DNA of 64,000 nucleotides. Origin: Saccharopolyspora erythraea. Lineage in GTDB: Bacteria; Actinomycetota; Actinomycetes; Mycobacteriales; Pseudonocardiaceae. Below, one piece after another: positions 19,208-27,080 of the stretch. Both the position numbers and the translations under genes were made by a program. The notes under the pieces were generated by a model, which was given only the letters and a program-made list of their open reading frames with translations, searched no databases and was not told the origin of the DNA. Position 1 is the stretch's first letter, and every line of letters starts with the position of its first letter. Location: contig NZ_CP054839.1 in NCBI RefSeq assembly GCF_018141105.1, forward strand, positions 4,216,001 through 4,280,000, in the 5' to 3' direction.

Positions 19208-20056
19208 ATGTCGCGCGGTCCCGGGCCGATGCGCCGCCCGAGGCGGAAGACGTCGGCCGCGGAGCGCGAGAAGGAGGCCCGCCGCCCGCGGTCGGCCGGA
19301 CGGGTGCGGGCCGTGGCCCGCCGGATCGACGGTGATCCGTGGCTGCTCGCGCTGGCCGAGTGGCTGCGCACCCGGCTTCCGGGCGACGCCCGCTACGGCG
19401 ACCCGTTGTCGATCGGCGGTGGCGAGGTGGCCGGAGTGCTTGGGCGGCGGCTGGCGGTCCTGGCGGCGCGGCAGCCGAGCGTGCTGCGCGAGCTCGGGTT
19501 CGGTGCGTTGCAGGTGTGGCAGGCCCACGCGGAGGGCGAGGCCGCCGCTGACGGGGACCAGGAGCTCGCTGTCCTGTTCACCGACCTCGCCGGGTTCTCC
19601 ACCTGGACGCTGGAGGTCGGCGACGACATCGCGGTGGAGATGCTGCGGGAGGTCGGTGCGGCGATCGAGCCGCTCGTCCAACGGCGCGGACGGCTGGTCA
19701 AGCGGCTCGGCGACGGACTCATGGCGGTGTTCCCGCGCGCGCAGGACGCGGTCGAGGCCGGTCTCGCGGCCAGGGACGCCGTCGAGCGGCTGGCCGTGCG
19801 GGGACACCGGCTGCGCCTGCGCGCCGGTGTGCACGTGGGACGGCCGCTCGAGCTTGGACAGGACTACTTCGGACGCGACGTCAACATCGCGGCCCGGGTG
19901 GCCGGTGCGGCGGGCGCCGGCGAGGTGCTGATCTCCAGCTCGACTCTGGACCGGCTGGACAACGCGGGATTCGTGTTGTGCCGCAGGGACTCCTTCCACG
20001 CCAAGGGCGTCCCGCCCGGAGTCGGGGTCTATCGCGTGGACACCGGAAAGAAGTGA
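19208..20056 (+). CDS. Class III adenylate cyclase, single catalytic domain
   Basis: The product has 282 residues with no membrane segment: a basic N-terminus, a helical region (residues about 40-110) and one cyclase homology domain. Key residues look intact: metal-binding Asp126 (LFTDLAGFSTW) and Asp169 (KRLGDGLMAVF), adenine-specifying Lys165 and Asp219 (QDYFG), and Asn226 and Arg230 (VNIAAR) for transition-state binding. It should therefore make cAMP as a homodimer. AGGAGG at 19197-19202 fixes the ATG at 19208. The lone soluble domain implies cytoplasmic control, unknown here. Confidence 0.85.
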   Translation: MSRGPGPMRRPRRKTSAAEREKEARRPRSAGRVRAVARRIDGDPWLLALAEWLRTRLPGDARYGDPLSIGGGEVAGVLGRRLAVLAARQPSVLRELGFGALQVWQAHAEGEAAADGDQELAVLFTDLAGFSTWTLEVGDDIAVEMLREVGAAIEPLVQRRGRLVKRLGDGLMAVFPRAQDAVEAGLAARDAVERLAVRGHRLRLRAGVHVGRPLELGQDYFGRDVNIAARVAGAAGAGEVLISSSTLDRLDNAGFVLCRRDSFHAKGVPPGVGVYRVDTGKK

Positions 20057-20069
20057 ACCGGTGTGCTTG

Positions 20070-20086
20070 TTGTCCACATTGGACAA
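20070..20086. promoter_or_regulatory. Perfect inverted repeat upstream of the iron transporter gene
   Basis: TTGTCCA-CAT-TGGACAA is a 7-bp perfect palindrome with a 3-base spacer, 78 bases before the ATG at 20164. It looks like a repressor operator. It is not an IdeR/DtxR-type box, so the regulator is unknown. Confidence 0.55.
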
Positions 20087-20163
20087 TCCCGGCGAGAGGT
20101 GCGGTACCACCCACGCGACGGACACGAGTGGTGGACACCATCGCCACTTGAGAGTCTGAGCGG

Positions 20164-21252
20164 ATGAGCGAGAAAGACCCCGCGTCCGCACCCCCGGACC
20201 GGCGGGCGATCCGCCGGTGGCGGCGCCGGCTGGCCGACGAGCGCGAGGAGGCGAAGGTCTACCGCGAGCTCGCCGCCCGCCGGGACGGCGAGGAGCGGGA
20301 GATCCTGCTCGGCCTGGCCGAGGCCGAGGAACGCCACGCCGAGCACTGGAAGAACCTGCTCGGCGACGAGGTCGGCCCGGAGCGCCGCGGCGACTTCCGG
20401 ATGCGGATCCTGGTCCTGCTCGCGCGCCGGTTCGGCTCGGTGTTCGTGCTGGCGCTTGCCCAGCGCGCGGAGAGCCGGTCGGTCTACGACATCGACGCCG
20501 ACGCCACCCGCGCGATGGCCGCCGACGAGCGGATCCACGCCGAGGTCGTGCGCGGGCTCGCCGCACGCGGCAGGGCACGCGTGTCGGGGTCCTTCCGCGC
20601 GGCGGTGTTCGGCGCCAACGACGGCCTGGTGAGCAACCTGGCCCTGGTCCTCGGGGTGACCGGTGGCGGAGTCGGCACCACCACGGTGCTGCTCACCGGA
20701 CTGGCGGGGCTGCTGTCCGGGGCGTTGTCGATGGGGGCCGGGGAGTACATCTCGGTGCGCTCGCAGCGGGAACTGCTCGCCGCCTCCCGGCCGGACCGGG
20801 CGGCCCGCTCCGCGGTGGCGCACCTCGACGTCGACGCCAACGAGCTCGCGCTGGTCTACCGGGCCAGGGGCATGCCGGCCGAGGAGGCCCAGCGCCGCGC
20901 CGACTCCGTGCTGCGGACCGGCTATCCCGAGCCGGTCTCCCATCCGGACCAGGAGGAGGACGGCCACGAGGTCGTCGGTACCGGTGTGCACGCGGCCGTG
21001 TCGAGCTTCTGCTTCTTCGCCTCCGGCGCGGCCGTTCCGGTGCTGCCCTTCCTGCTGGGGTTGCAGGGGCCGGCGGCGATCGTGGTCGCGATCGTGCTGG
21101 TCGGGTGCGCGCTGATGCTGACCGGTGCCACGGCCGGGGTGCTCTCCGGCGCGCCTCCGCTCTCGCGGGCGATCCGGCAGCTCGCGATCGGGACGGCGGC
21201 CGCAGCGGTCACCTACCTGCTCGGGATGCTTTTCGGCGCGACCCTCGGCTGA
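20164..21252 (+). CDS. Rubrerythrin-VIT1 fusion iron/manganese transporter
   Basis: The product has 362 residues. Residues about 20-135 form a ferritin-like/rubrerythrin domain with carboxylate and His ligands (EEAKVYRE, EAEERHAEHW, ADERIHAEVV). The remainder is a VIT1/CCC1 membrane domain with about five transmembrane helices, starting FRAAVFGANDGLVSNLALVLGV, which is diagnostic. Related bacterial proteins such as MbfA export iron and protect against peroxide stress. The ferritin-like domain probably senses or oxidises Fe(II) at the cytoplasmic face. A perfect operator-like palindrome lies upstream. Confidence 0.9.
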   Translation: MSEKDPASAPPDRRAIRRWRRRLADEREEAKVYRELAARRDGEEREILLGLAEAEERHAEHWKNLLGDEVGPERRGDFRMRILVLLARRFGSVFVLALAQRAESRSVYDIDADATRAMAADERIHAEVVRGLAARGRARVSGSFRAAVFGANDGLVSNLALVLGVTGGGVGTTTVLLTGLAGLLSGALSMGAGEYISVRSQRELLAASRPDRAARSAVAHLDVDANELALVYRARGMPAEEAQRRADSVLRTGYPEPVSHPDQEEDGHEVVGTGVHAAVSSFCFFASGAAVPVLPFLLGLQGPAAIVVAIVLVGCALMLTGATAGVLSGAPPLSRAIRQLAIGTAAAAVTYLLGMLFGATLG

Positions 21253-21293
21253 TCCTCGGGCTCACTGCTCGCTGATCCTCGGGCTCATTGCTC
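21248..21293. repeat. 23-bp tandem duplication at a convergent gene junction
   Basis: Two head-to-tail copies, 21248-21270 and 21271-21293, differ at one base (ACTGCTC/ATTGCTC). Copy 1 holds the stop of the iron transporter gene; copy 2 holds the stop of the opposing gene. Each copy carries a stop usable on both strands. Confidence 0.85.
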
Positions 21294-22169
21294 CAGGGCG
21301 GCGAGCGTGGCGTCGACCGGGCTCGCGGTGTCGATCACGTTCTCCAGGAAGTCCAGGATGCGCTGGGCGTCCGGGGTGAGGTCGGGCCCGGGAGCGGAAG
21401 CGTCCAGGGACGCCAGCCGCGCGCTCTGCCTCGCCTGCAGGACCGCCCCGCGCAGCACCTGGATCTGCTCCCGGGTCGGTTTGCCGCCGCTGTCGGCGAT
21501 CTCCTGCACGCAGCGGCGGACCCGGGGGTCGCTGCGGATCAGCGACCTGCGCGCGGCGAAGTCGGCGATCTCGCGAGTGGAGTCGCGGAGCCTGTGCGGC
21601 GGCGAGCCGCTGGGCCGCGGTTCCGGGGCGGTGCCCCCGGGCGGCAGCAGGCTGTCCATCGCCGCGCGCATCCGCTCGGCCTGTTCGCGGCCCCGCTGGA
21701 CGGGGTCGACCCGGGTACGCGCGATGCCCCGCGCCCGCGCCCGGGCCCGCTCACCCCGCTCCGTCAGGCGCGCGGCTCGCCGCGGTGCCTCCCGCCGTTG
21801 CCGTTCCTGGGCGAGCGCGAGGTAGCGGCCGAACTCCAGGCCCGGCTTCGGCGGGGGCAGCTTGGAGTGCGCGGTCTCGGCCTGCGGGGACTCGTCGTAC
21901 CAGTACCGCAGGCGGTTGCGGACGAACTCGTCGGCCGTCTCGTCCTTGCCCCGCCGGTTCTGCGCGGAGCCGTCGGGGCGCTGGTCCAGCGCGTGCAGCA
22001 GCGCCTGCACGTGCCAGCCCTCGGCGAACCACGGTTCGAGCAGGCGCTCCAGGGCTCCGCGGTGGGCGTCGTTCCACTGCACGCGGCCGCAGAGCAGCTC
22101 CACTGCCGCCGCGACGTCCCCGCTGTTCCTGGGGATCACGTTGACCGGCCAGTCGCGCAGCCGCACCAC
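21285..22169 (-). CDS. Uncharacterised basic protein
   Basis: The product has 294 residues and I do not recognise the family with certainty. An N-terminal region (residues about 1-95) is rich in Trp and helices (WFAEGWHVQALLHALD, RLRYWYDE) and looks folded. The middle (about 105-190) is highly Arg/Ala/Glu-rich and probably an extended helix or coiled coil. The C-terminal about 100 residues are again helical. There is no signal peptide or membrane segment. GGAGGTG precedes the GTG start at 22169. Its composition could suit nucleic-acid binding, but that is a guess. Confidence 0.7.
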   Translation of the reverse strand: MVRLRDWPVNVIPRNSGDVAAAVELLCGRVQWNDAHRGALERLLEPWFAEGWHVQALLHALDQRPDGSAQNRRGKDETADEFVRNRLRYWYDESPQAETAHSKLPPPKPGLEFGRYLALAQERQRREAPRRAARLTERGERARARARGIARTRVDPVQRGREQAERMRAAMDSLLPPGGTAPEPRPSGSPPHRLRDSTREIADFAARRSLIRSDPRVRRCVQEIADSGGKPTREQIQVLRGAVLQARQSARLASLDASAPGPDLTPDAQRILDFLENVIDTASPVDATLAALEQ

Positions 22170-22220
22170 CGCACACCTCCCAGAACGATCCGTTGCAGCG
22201 GCAAGGATAACGTCGCCGGG

Positions 22221-23639
22221 TCAGGACCGCGGCCTGCCGCCCAGCAGCGGCCCGGCCACCACCGCCCCGGCCAGCACGAAGCCGACCGCCCACATCGCCG
22301 CGACGGCGTGGCCGTGCACCTGCGCGGCGACCGGGGACGCGCCCGAGTACGCCACCGAGGCCGCTGCTGCGGCGGTGTTCATCAGCGCGATACCGGTCGT
22401 GCCGCCGATCTGCTGGGCCGTGCTCACCAGGGCGGAGGTGACGCCGGCGTCCCGCGGATCGACGCCGGACAGCGCAGTGCCGATGCTCGGTGTCATGACC
22501 AGCCCGGTGCCGACCCCGAAGAGCAACTGCGCGGGCAGGACGCCCGAAAGGTACGTGCTGTCCGGAGTCAGCAGGGTCAGCCATCCCAGTCCGGACGCGG
22601 TGAGCAGCATGCCCGGCACCACCAGCGGCCGGGCGCCGAGCCTCGGAAGCAGCCGCCCGGACACCTGCGACGAGACGAGCATCGCCAGCGCCGAGCCGGG
22701 CAGCATCGCCAGGCCGGTCCGAAGCGGCGAGTAGCCCATCACGCCCTGCAACTGGTAGGTCAGTACGAGCATGGTGCCGAACATCGCGGCCATGGTCAGC
22801 GCGACGGCGCAGAAGGCGCCGGTGCGACGCCGGTCGGTCACGATGTGCGGCGGCAGCAGCGGATCGCGTGACCGTGCCTGGCGCACTCCGAAACCGGTGA
22901 GCAGGGCGAGCGCGGTGGTGAGCAGACCGGCGACCACCGGCGAACCCCATCCCTGAGTGCTCGCCTCGTCGATTCCCCAGACCAGCGCGGCCATTCCGGT
23001 GGTCGTGAGTGCCGCGCTGATGAGGTCGAGCTGCACGCCGCTGTGCCCGGCGGGGTTCGGCAGCAACACCGGAGCCAGGGCGGCCACGAGGACGGCGACC
23101 GGCACGTTGACGTACAGGCACCAGCGCCAGTCCAGGTAACCGGTGAGCAGCCCACCCGCCACGAGACCGAGCGCGCCGCCGGCTCCCACGACCGCGCTGA
23201 ACCGCCCGAGCGCCCTGGCGCGTTCCCGCGGGGTGGTGAACAGCGCCGTGAGCATTGCCATGGTCGACGGCGCGAGCAACGCGGCGAAAGCGCCCTGCGC
23301 GGCGCGGGCGGTGATCAGCATCCCGGCGTCGACCGCGGCCCCGCCCGCCGCCGACGCGGCGCCGAAGCCGAGCACGCCGACGACCAGGCTCGGCCGCAGT
23401 CCGAGCGCGTCGGAGATCCGGCCGCCGAGCAGCAGCAGCGAACCGAAGGCCAGCATGTAGGCGGTCACCACCCACTGCCGGTCGGCGTCGGAGAGCCCGA
23501 GATCGCGCTGTGCCCACGGCAGCGCGATGTTCACGATCGTGGTGTCCAGCAGCACCATGAGCTGAGCGGCACTGGCCAGGGCGAAGCCCCACCAGCGCCG
23601 GTGTCCGGTCTCCGCGGTGGAGGCCGTCGTCCTCGTCAT
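22221..23639 (-). CDS. MFS drug efflux transporter, DHA2 (14-TM) family
   Basis: The product has 472 residues with many hydrophobic segments. LDTTIVNIALP near the N-terminus is the DHA2 motif, followed by GGRISDALGLR (motif A) and PRERARALG. Members use the proton gradient to export drugs or toxic natural products. The start is the ATG at 23639 with GAGAGGG upstream. It is divergent from a TetR gene, and an AT-rich operator region lies between, so its expression is probably induced by its own substrates. Confidence 0.9.
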   Translation of the reverse strand: MTRTTASTAETGHRRWWGFALASAAQLMVLLDTTIVNIALPWAQRDLGLSDADRQWVVTAYMLAFGSLLLLGGRISDALGLRPSLVVGVLGFGAASAAGGAAVDAGMLITARAAQGAFAALLAPSTMAMLTALFTTPRERARALGRFSAVVGAGGALGLVAGGLLTGYLDWRWCLYVNVPVAVLVAALAPVLLPNPAGHSGVQLDLISAALTTTGMAALVWGIDEASTQGWGSPVVAGLLTTALALLTGFGVRQARSRDPLLPPHIVTDRRRTGAFCAVALTMAAMFGTMLVLTYQLQGVMGYSPLRTGLAMLPGSALAMLVSSQVSGRLLPRLGARPLVVPGMLLTASGLGWLTLLTPDSTYLSGVLPAQLLFGVGTGLVMTPSIGTALSGVDPRDAGVTSALVSTAQQIGGTTGIALMNTAAAAASVAYSGASPVAAQVHGHAVAAMWAVGFVLAGAVVAGPLLGGRPRS

Positions 23640-23701
23640 GTCATCCCTCTCGTCTCCGGCGGTGCTCTGCCGCACCGGTCGGAGAGAGCATGACATGAAG
23701 A

Positions 23702-23714
23702 TTAACCAAGTTAA
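23702..23714. promoter_or_regulatory. AT-rich palindrome, likely TetR operator
   Basis: TTAAC-CAA-GTTAA is a perfect 5-bp inverted repeat inside a markedly AT-rich patch (23695-23735) between the efflux pump and its TetR gene. Confidence 0.55.
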
Positions 23715-23735
23715 AAATTAGTATTGGATAACTGA

Positions 23736-23763
23736 TTGACCGAGTCTTGCGCTGGGCTAGCAT
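23736..23763 (+). promoter_or_regulatory. Promoter candidate of the TetR gene
   Basis: TTGACC (23736-23741) and TAGCAT (23758-23763) are spaced by 16 bases. The predicted transcription start falls at about 23770, so the mRNA beginning at ATG 23771 would be leaderless; indeed no ribosome binding site is visible. Confidence 0.45.
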
Positions 23764-23770
23764 GACGGTC

Positions 23771-24400
23771 ATGAGCGAGCCGGGTCTACGGGAACGCAAG
23801 AAGCAGCGCACGCGCCAGGCGATCTCGGACGCAGCTATCCGGCTGTTCGTCGAGCGCGGGTTCGACGCCGTGTCGGTGGCCGAGGTCGCGGCGGCCGCCG
23901 AGGTGTCCAAGCCGACGCTGTTCAACTACTTCCCGACCAAGGAGGACCTGGTCCTGCACCGCTTCGCCGACCACGTCGACGAGTCCGCGCGGGTGGTGCG
24001 CGAACGCGCGGAGCTTTCACCCCTGGACGCGCTGCACCAGCACTTCCTGGCGGGGCTGCGTGAGCGCGACCCGATCACCGGACTCTGCGACGCCCGGGAG
24101 GTGCTGGCTTTCAGCGGTCTGGTCTACGGCACACCCGCCCTGGTCGCGCGCCTGTCGCAGTTCGCCGACCGCTCCACGCGGGCGCTCGCCGACGAGCTGC
24201 GCACGGCGACCGGCGCCGACGATCTGACGTGCCTGCTCGCCGCAGGGCAGATCACCACCGTCCTGCGCCTGCTCGCCTTGGAGAACCATCGCCTGCTCGC
24301 GGAGGGGCGCGGCGCGGACGAGCGGCACCCGGACGCGGTCCGGGAGGCCGGCCGGGGATTCGATCTCCTGCGCGCCGGTCTGGCCGCCTGCTGCGGCTGA
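23771..24400 (+). CDS. TetR-family regulator of the adjacent efflux pump
   Basis: The product has 209 residues. The HTH region reads ERKKQRTRQAISDAAIRLF and VAAAAEVSKPTLFNYFPTKEDLV, clearly TetR. The C-terminal domain should bind the inducer. It is divergent from the DHA2 transporter, the standard arrangement for a local drug-responsive repressor. Two ATGs, 23762 and 23771, are possible; the promoter position favours 23771. Confidence 0.88.
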   Translation: MSEPGLRERKKQRTRQAISDAAIRLFVERGFDAVSVAEVAAAAEVSKPTLFNYFPTKEDLVLHRFADHVDESARVVRERAELSPLDALHQHFLAGLRERDPITGLCDAREVLAFSGLVYGTPALVARLSQFADRSTRALADELRTATGADDLTCLLAAGQITTVLRLLALENHRLLAEGRGADERHPDAVREAGRGFDLLRAGLAACCG

Positions 24401-24493
24401 CCCGGTTGGTCCTCAGTGGACTGCTGACGGTTCGTCGCTGCGCCTGGATGACGTCGATTCGCTTGCCGGAGAGCGATGTCCGGGCGAGAGGGT

Positions 24494-24539
24494 GTGCGCC
24501 GACCGGGGCAGGGAAGGGGGAGTGCCCCGGTCGGCGCAC
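24494..24539. terminator. Bidirectional hairpin terminator
   Basis: A perfect 17-bp stem, GTGCGCCGACCGGGGCA (24494-24510) with TGCCCCGGTCGGCGCAC (24523-24539), has a 12-base loop. It lies between the TetR gene and the end of the leftward encapsulin operon and could serve both. Confidence 0.85.
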
Positions 24540-24572
24540 GTTCGGTCGTCCTCGACGGACGGTTCGGCCGGC

Positions 24573-25610
24573 TCAGCTCTCCCGGTGCGAGGCGAGCCGG
24601 GCCAGCGCGCCGAGCTCGGCGGCGGGCCGGTTCTCGGGTGCCGCCTCGCACAGCGCGCCCAGCGCCGCCTGGAGCAGCTCGTCGGCCTGCCGCCGGCTCC
24701 AGTCCCGGCCGCCCGCGCGGTCCACCAGCTCCGCCGCGCGGGCGAGGTCGGCGTCGGAGAGCGGCTCCGGCCGGTGGTAGAGCTCGGCCAGTTGCTCGCC
24801 CGCGGCGGTGCCGGAGGTGAGTGCGGCCACCACCGGCAGCGACTTCTTGCGGGTCCGCAGGTCCGAATGCACCGGTTTGCCGGTCGTCTCCGGGTCGCCC
24901 CAGATCCCGAGCAGGTCGTCGACGTGCTGGAAGGCCAGTCCCAGGCGCTCGCCGAACCGCCGCAGGTGCTCGACCTGCTCGGCGCTGCCGCCGCCGAAGT
25001 CCGCGCCCACCGCGCACGCGCAGCCGAGCAGTGCGCCGGTCTTGCCCGCCACCATGGCCTGGCATTCGGCGACGCCGACGTCGTCGCGCTTCTCGAAGGC
25101 GAGGTCGGCGACCTGGCCGTTGACCAGGTCCAGCACCGCGGTGTTGAGCATCCGCACGCCTGCCTTCGCCGCCGGGTGCCCGCTGGCGGCCAGCACGTCG
25201 GACGCCAGCGTGAGCAGCGCGTCACCGGCCAGGATCGCCGGGCCGTTGCCGAAGACGCGCCACGCCGTCGCGCGGTGCCTGCGGGTCAGGTCGCCGTCCA
25301 TGACGTCGTCGTGCAGCAGCGAGAAGTTGTGCACCAGCTCGACGGCCACGGCGGCGGGCAGCGCCGTCGCGGGCGAGCCGCCGACGGCCTCGGCCGCGAG
25401 CACCACCAGGGCGGGCCGGATCGCCTTGCCGCCCTGCGTCCGCGTCGGCGTGCCGTGCTCGTCGCACCAGCCGAAGTGGTAGCCGGCGACGAGCCGCATC
25501 GCGGGGGCGAGGGTGTTCACCGCCGCGCGCAGCCCCGGATCCACCAGCTCCCGGCTCCAGGCCAGGGTCTCGCGGGCGGACCTGGCATGGGGGGTTTCCA
25601 CGATGGCCAT
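24573..25610 (-). CDS. Short-chain polyprenyl diphosphate synthase of the encapsulin operon
   Basis: The product has 345 residues. It condenses isoprenyl diphosphates to make the allylic substrate for a terpene cyclase. The first Asp-rich motif DDVMD is at residues 101-105 and the second, DDLLGIWGD, at 232-240; GGKAIRPAL (60-68) binds pyrophosphate. Phe96 lies five residues before the first motif, compatible with a short product (C10-C20), but length cannot be fixed by eye. It is the last gene of the leftward operon, 16 bases after the encapsulin stop, with GAGAGGTGG before the ATG. Prenyl synthases are known neighbours, and proposed cargo, of Family 2B encapsulins; an N-terminal tail of about 30 residues before the fold could be the loading segment (inference). 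Confidence 0.92.
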   Translation of the reverse strand: MAIVETPHARSARETLAWSRELVDPGLRAAVNTLAPAMRLVAGYHFGWCDEHGTPTRTQGGKAIRPALVVLAAEAVGGSPATALPAAVAVELVHNFSLLHDDVMDGDLTRRHRATAWRVFGNGPAILAGDALLTLASDVLAASGHPAAKAGVRMLNTAVLDLVNGQVADLAFEKRDDVGVAECQAMVAGKTGALLGCACAVGADFGGGSAEQVEHLRRFGERLGLAFQHVDDLLGIWGDPETTGKPVHSDLRTRKKSLPVVAALTSGTAAGEQLAELYHRPEPLSDADLARAAELVDRAGGRDWSRRQADELLQAALGALCEAAPENRPAAELGALARLASHRES

Positions 25611-25626
25611 GGCCTGCCACCTCTCG

Positions 25627-27027
25627 TCAGCGGGTGATCTCGACGTGCTCCAGCACGCCGAGCGCGTCGGGGACCAGCACGGCTGCCGAGAAGTAGACGC
25701 TGACGAGGTAGCGGATGATCGCCTGCTCGTCGATGCCCATGAACCGCACGTTGAGGCTCGGCTCGTACTCGTCGGGGATCCCGGCCTGGTGCAGGCCGAC
25801 CACGCCCTGGCTCTCCTCGCCGGTGCGCATCGCGAGGATCGAGGTGGTGCCGTACTCGGAGATCGGGATCTTGTCGCAGGGCAGGACGGGAACCCCGCGC
25901 CAGGTGATCGCGGAGGTCCCTTCGACGGTGCGGCTCTGCGGGGACAGGCCGCGCTTGCTGCACTGGCGGCCGAAGGCCGCGATCGCACGCGGGTGGGCGA
26001 GGAAGAACTCCGTCTTGCGCCGCCTGGACAGCAGCTCGTCCATGTCCTCGGGGGTGGGCGGGCCGCTGCGGGTGTGGATGCGCTGCTTGAGGTCGGCGTT
26101 GTGCAGCAGGCCGAAGTCGGGGTTGTTGACCAGCTCGTTCTCCTGCCGCTCCCGCAGCGCCTCGACCGTCAGCCGCAACTGCTGCTCGACCTGGTTCATC
26201 GGCTTGCTGTAGAGGTCGGCGACCCGGCTGTGCACCCGCAGGACCGTCTGGGCGACACCCAGCTCGTACTCCCGCGGTTCCAGCTCGTAGTCGACGAACG
26301 TGCCGGGCAGCGCCGGCTCCCCGCGGTGGCCGGCGGCGATGTCGATGGCGGCCTCGCCGTGCTTGTTGCGCGGTCGCGGCGTGCCGTCGCGGATGTGCTC
26401 GATGTGGGCACGCAGGTCCTGGAACTGTTCGGTCAGCTCGCTGATCGCGGCTTCGTCGATGGTCAGCACGGTGCAGCGGGTGAGCGCCTTGACGCTGTGG
26501 GCCCAGGAGCCAGTCCGGCCGCCGAGGACCTCCGCCCCGAAGTGGTCGCCGTCGGCCAGCACGCCGAGCGTGGAGTCGTCGCCGTACTCGGTCCTGCCGA
26601 TCTTGGCCACCTTGCCGTGGGCGAGCAGGTGGAGCTGGTCGGCAGGCGAACCCGCGGCCACGACCACATCGCCAGCCTCGTACTCGCGCTGGACGAAGCG
26701 GTCGGCGAGCACGCCCAGCGCCGAGTCGTCATCGAAGCCGCGCAGCAGCGGCAGCTCCCGCAGCTTCTGCGGGATCACGCGGACCTCGGTCCCGGTGCTG
26801 GTGAACTCGACCCGCCCGTCGCCCAGCGCGAAGGTGAGCCGCCGGTTGACCCGATAGGTCCCCGCGGTTACCTGCACCCAGGGCAGCATGCGCAGCAGCC
26901 ATCGTGGCGAGATGGCCTGCATCTGCGGCGCGGTCTTGGTCGTGGTGGCCAGTTTGCGCGCCGCGGCGGTGCCAAGGCTCAGCGAGGCGTCGCCGTCGAC
27001 CGCGGTTTCCGGCTCAGTGACAGTCAA
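25627..27027 (-). CDS. Family 2B encapsulin shell protein 1 (with cyclic-nucleotide-binding-like insert)
   Basis: The product has 466 residues. N-terminal arm and shell segments ([20 protein letters not shown], then [10 protein letters not shown]) and the C-terminal HK97-like shell part ([10 protein letters not shown] to [11 protein letters not shown]) flank an inserted cyclic-nucleotide-binding-like domain at residues about 90-210 ([23 protein letters not shown]). In the phosphate-binding cassette I see FGAEVLGG (163-170) but not the usual Arg of PRAA, so cAMP binding is doubtful. The start is a TTG at 27027; AGGTGG lies 8 bases upstream and the alignment with the sister shell fits. The protein should self-assemble or co-assemble into an icosahedral compartment. 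It lies between the cyclase and prenyl synthase genes. Confidence 0.92.
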   Translation of the reverse strand: MTVTEPETAVDGDASLSLGTAAARKLATTTKTAPQMQAISPRWLLRMLPWVQVTAGTYRVNRRLTFALGDGRVEFTSTGTEVRVIPQKLRELPLLRGFDDDSALGVLADRFVQREYEAGDVVVAAGSPADQLHLLAHGKVAKIGRTEYGDDSTLGVLADGDHFGAEVLGGRTGSWAHSVKALTRCTVLTIDEAAISELTEQFQDLRAHIEHIRDGTPRPRNKHGEAAIDIAAGHRGEPALPGTFVDYELEPREYELGVAQTVLRVHSRVADLYSKPMNQVEQQLRLTVEALRERQENELVNNPDFGLLHNADLKQRIHTRSGPPTPEDMDELLSRRRKTEFFLAHPRAIAAFGRQCSKRGLSPQSRTVEGTSAITWRGVPVLPCDKIPISEYGTTSILAMRTGEESQGVVGLHQAGIPDEYEPSLNVRFMGIDEQAIIRYLVSVYFSAAVLVPDALGVLEHVEITR

Positions 27028-27080
27028 AGCACAACCACCTATCTGTTGCGGGTGGACGAGTGGAGGTCAGGTACGGGTCG

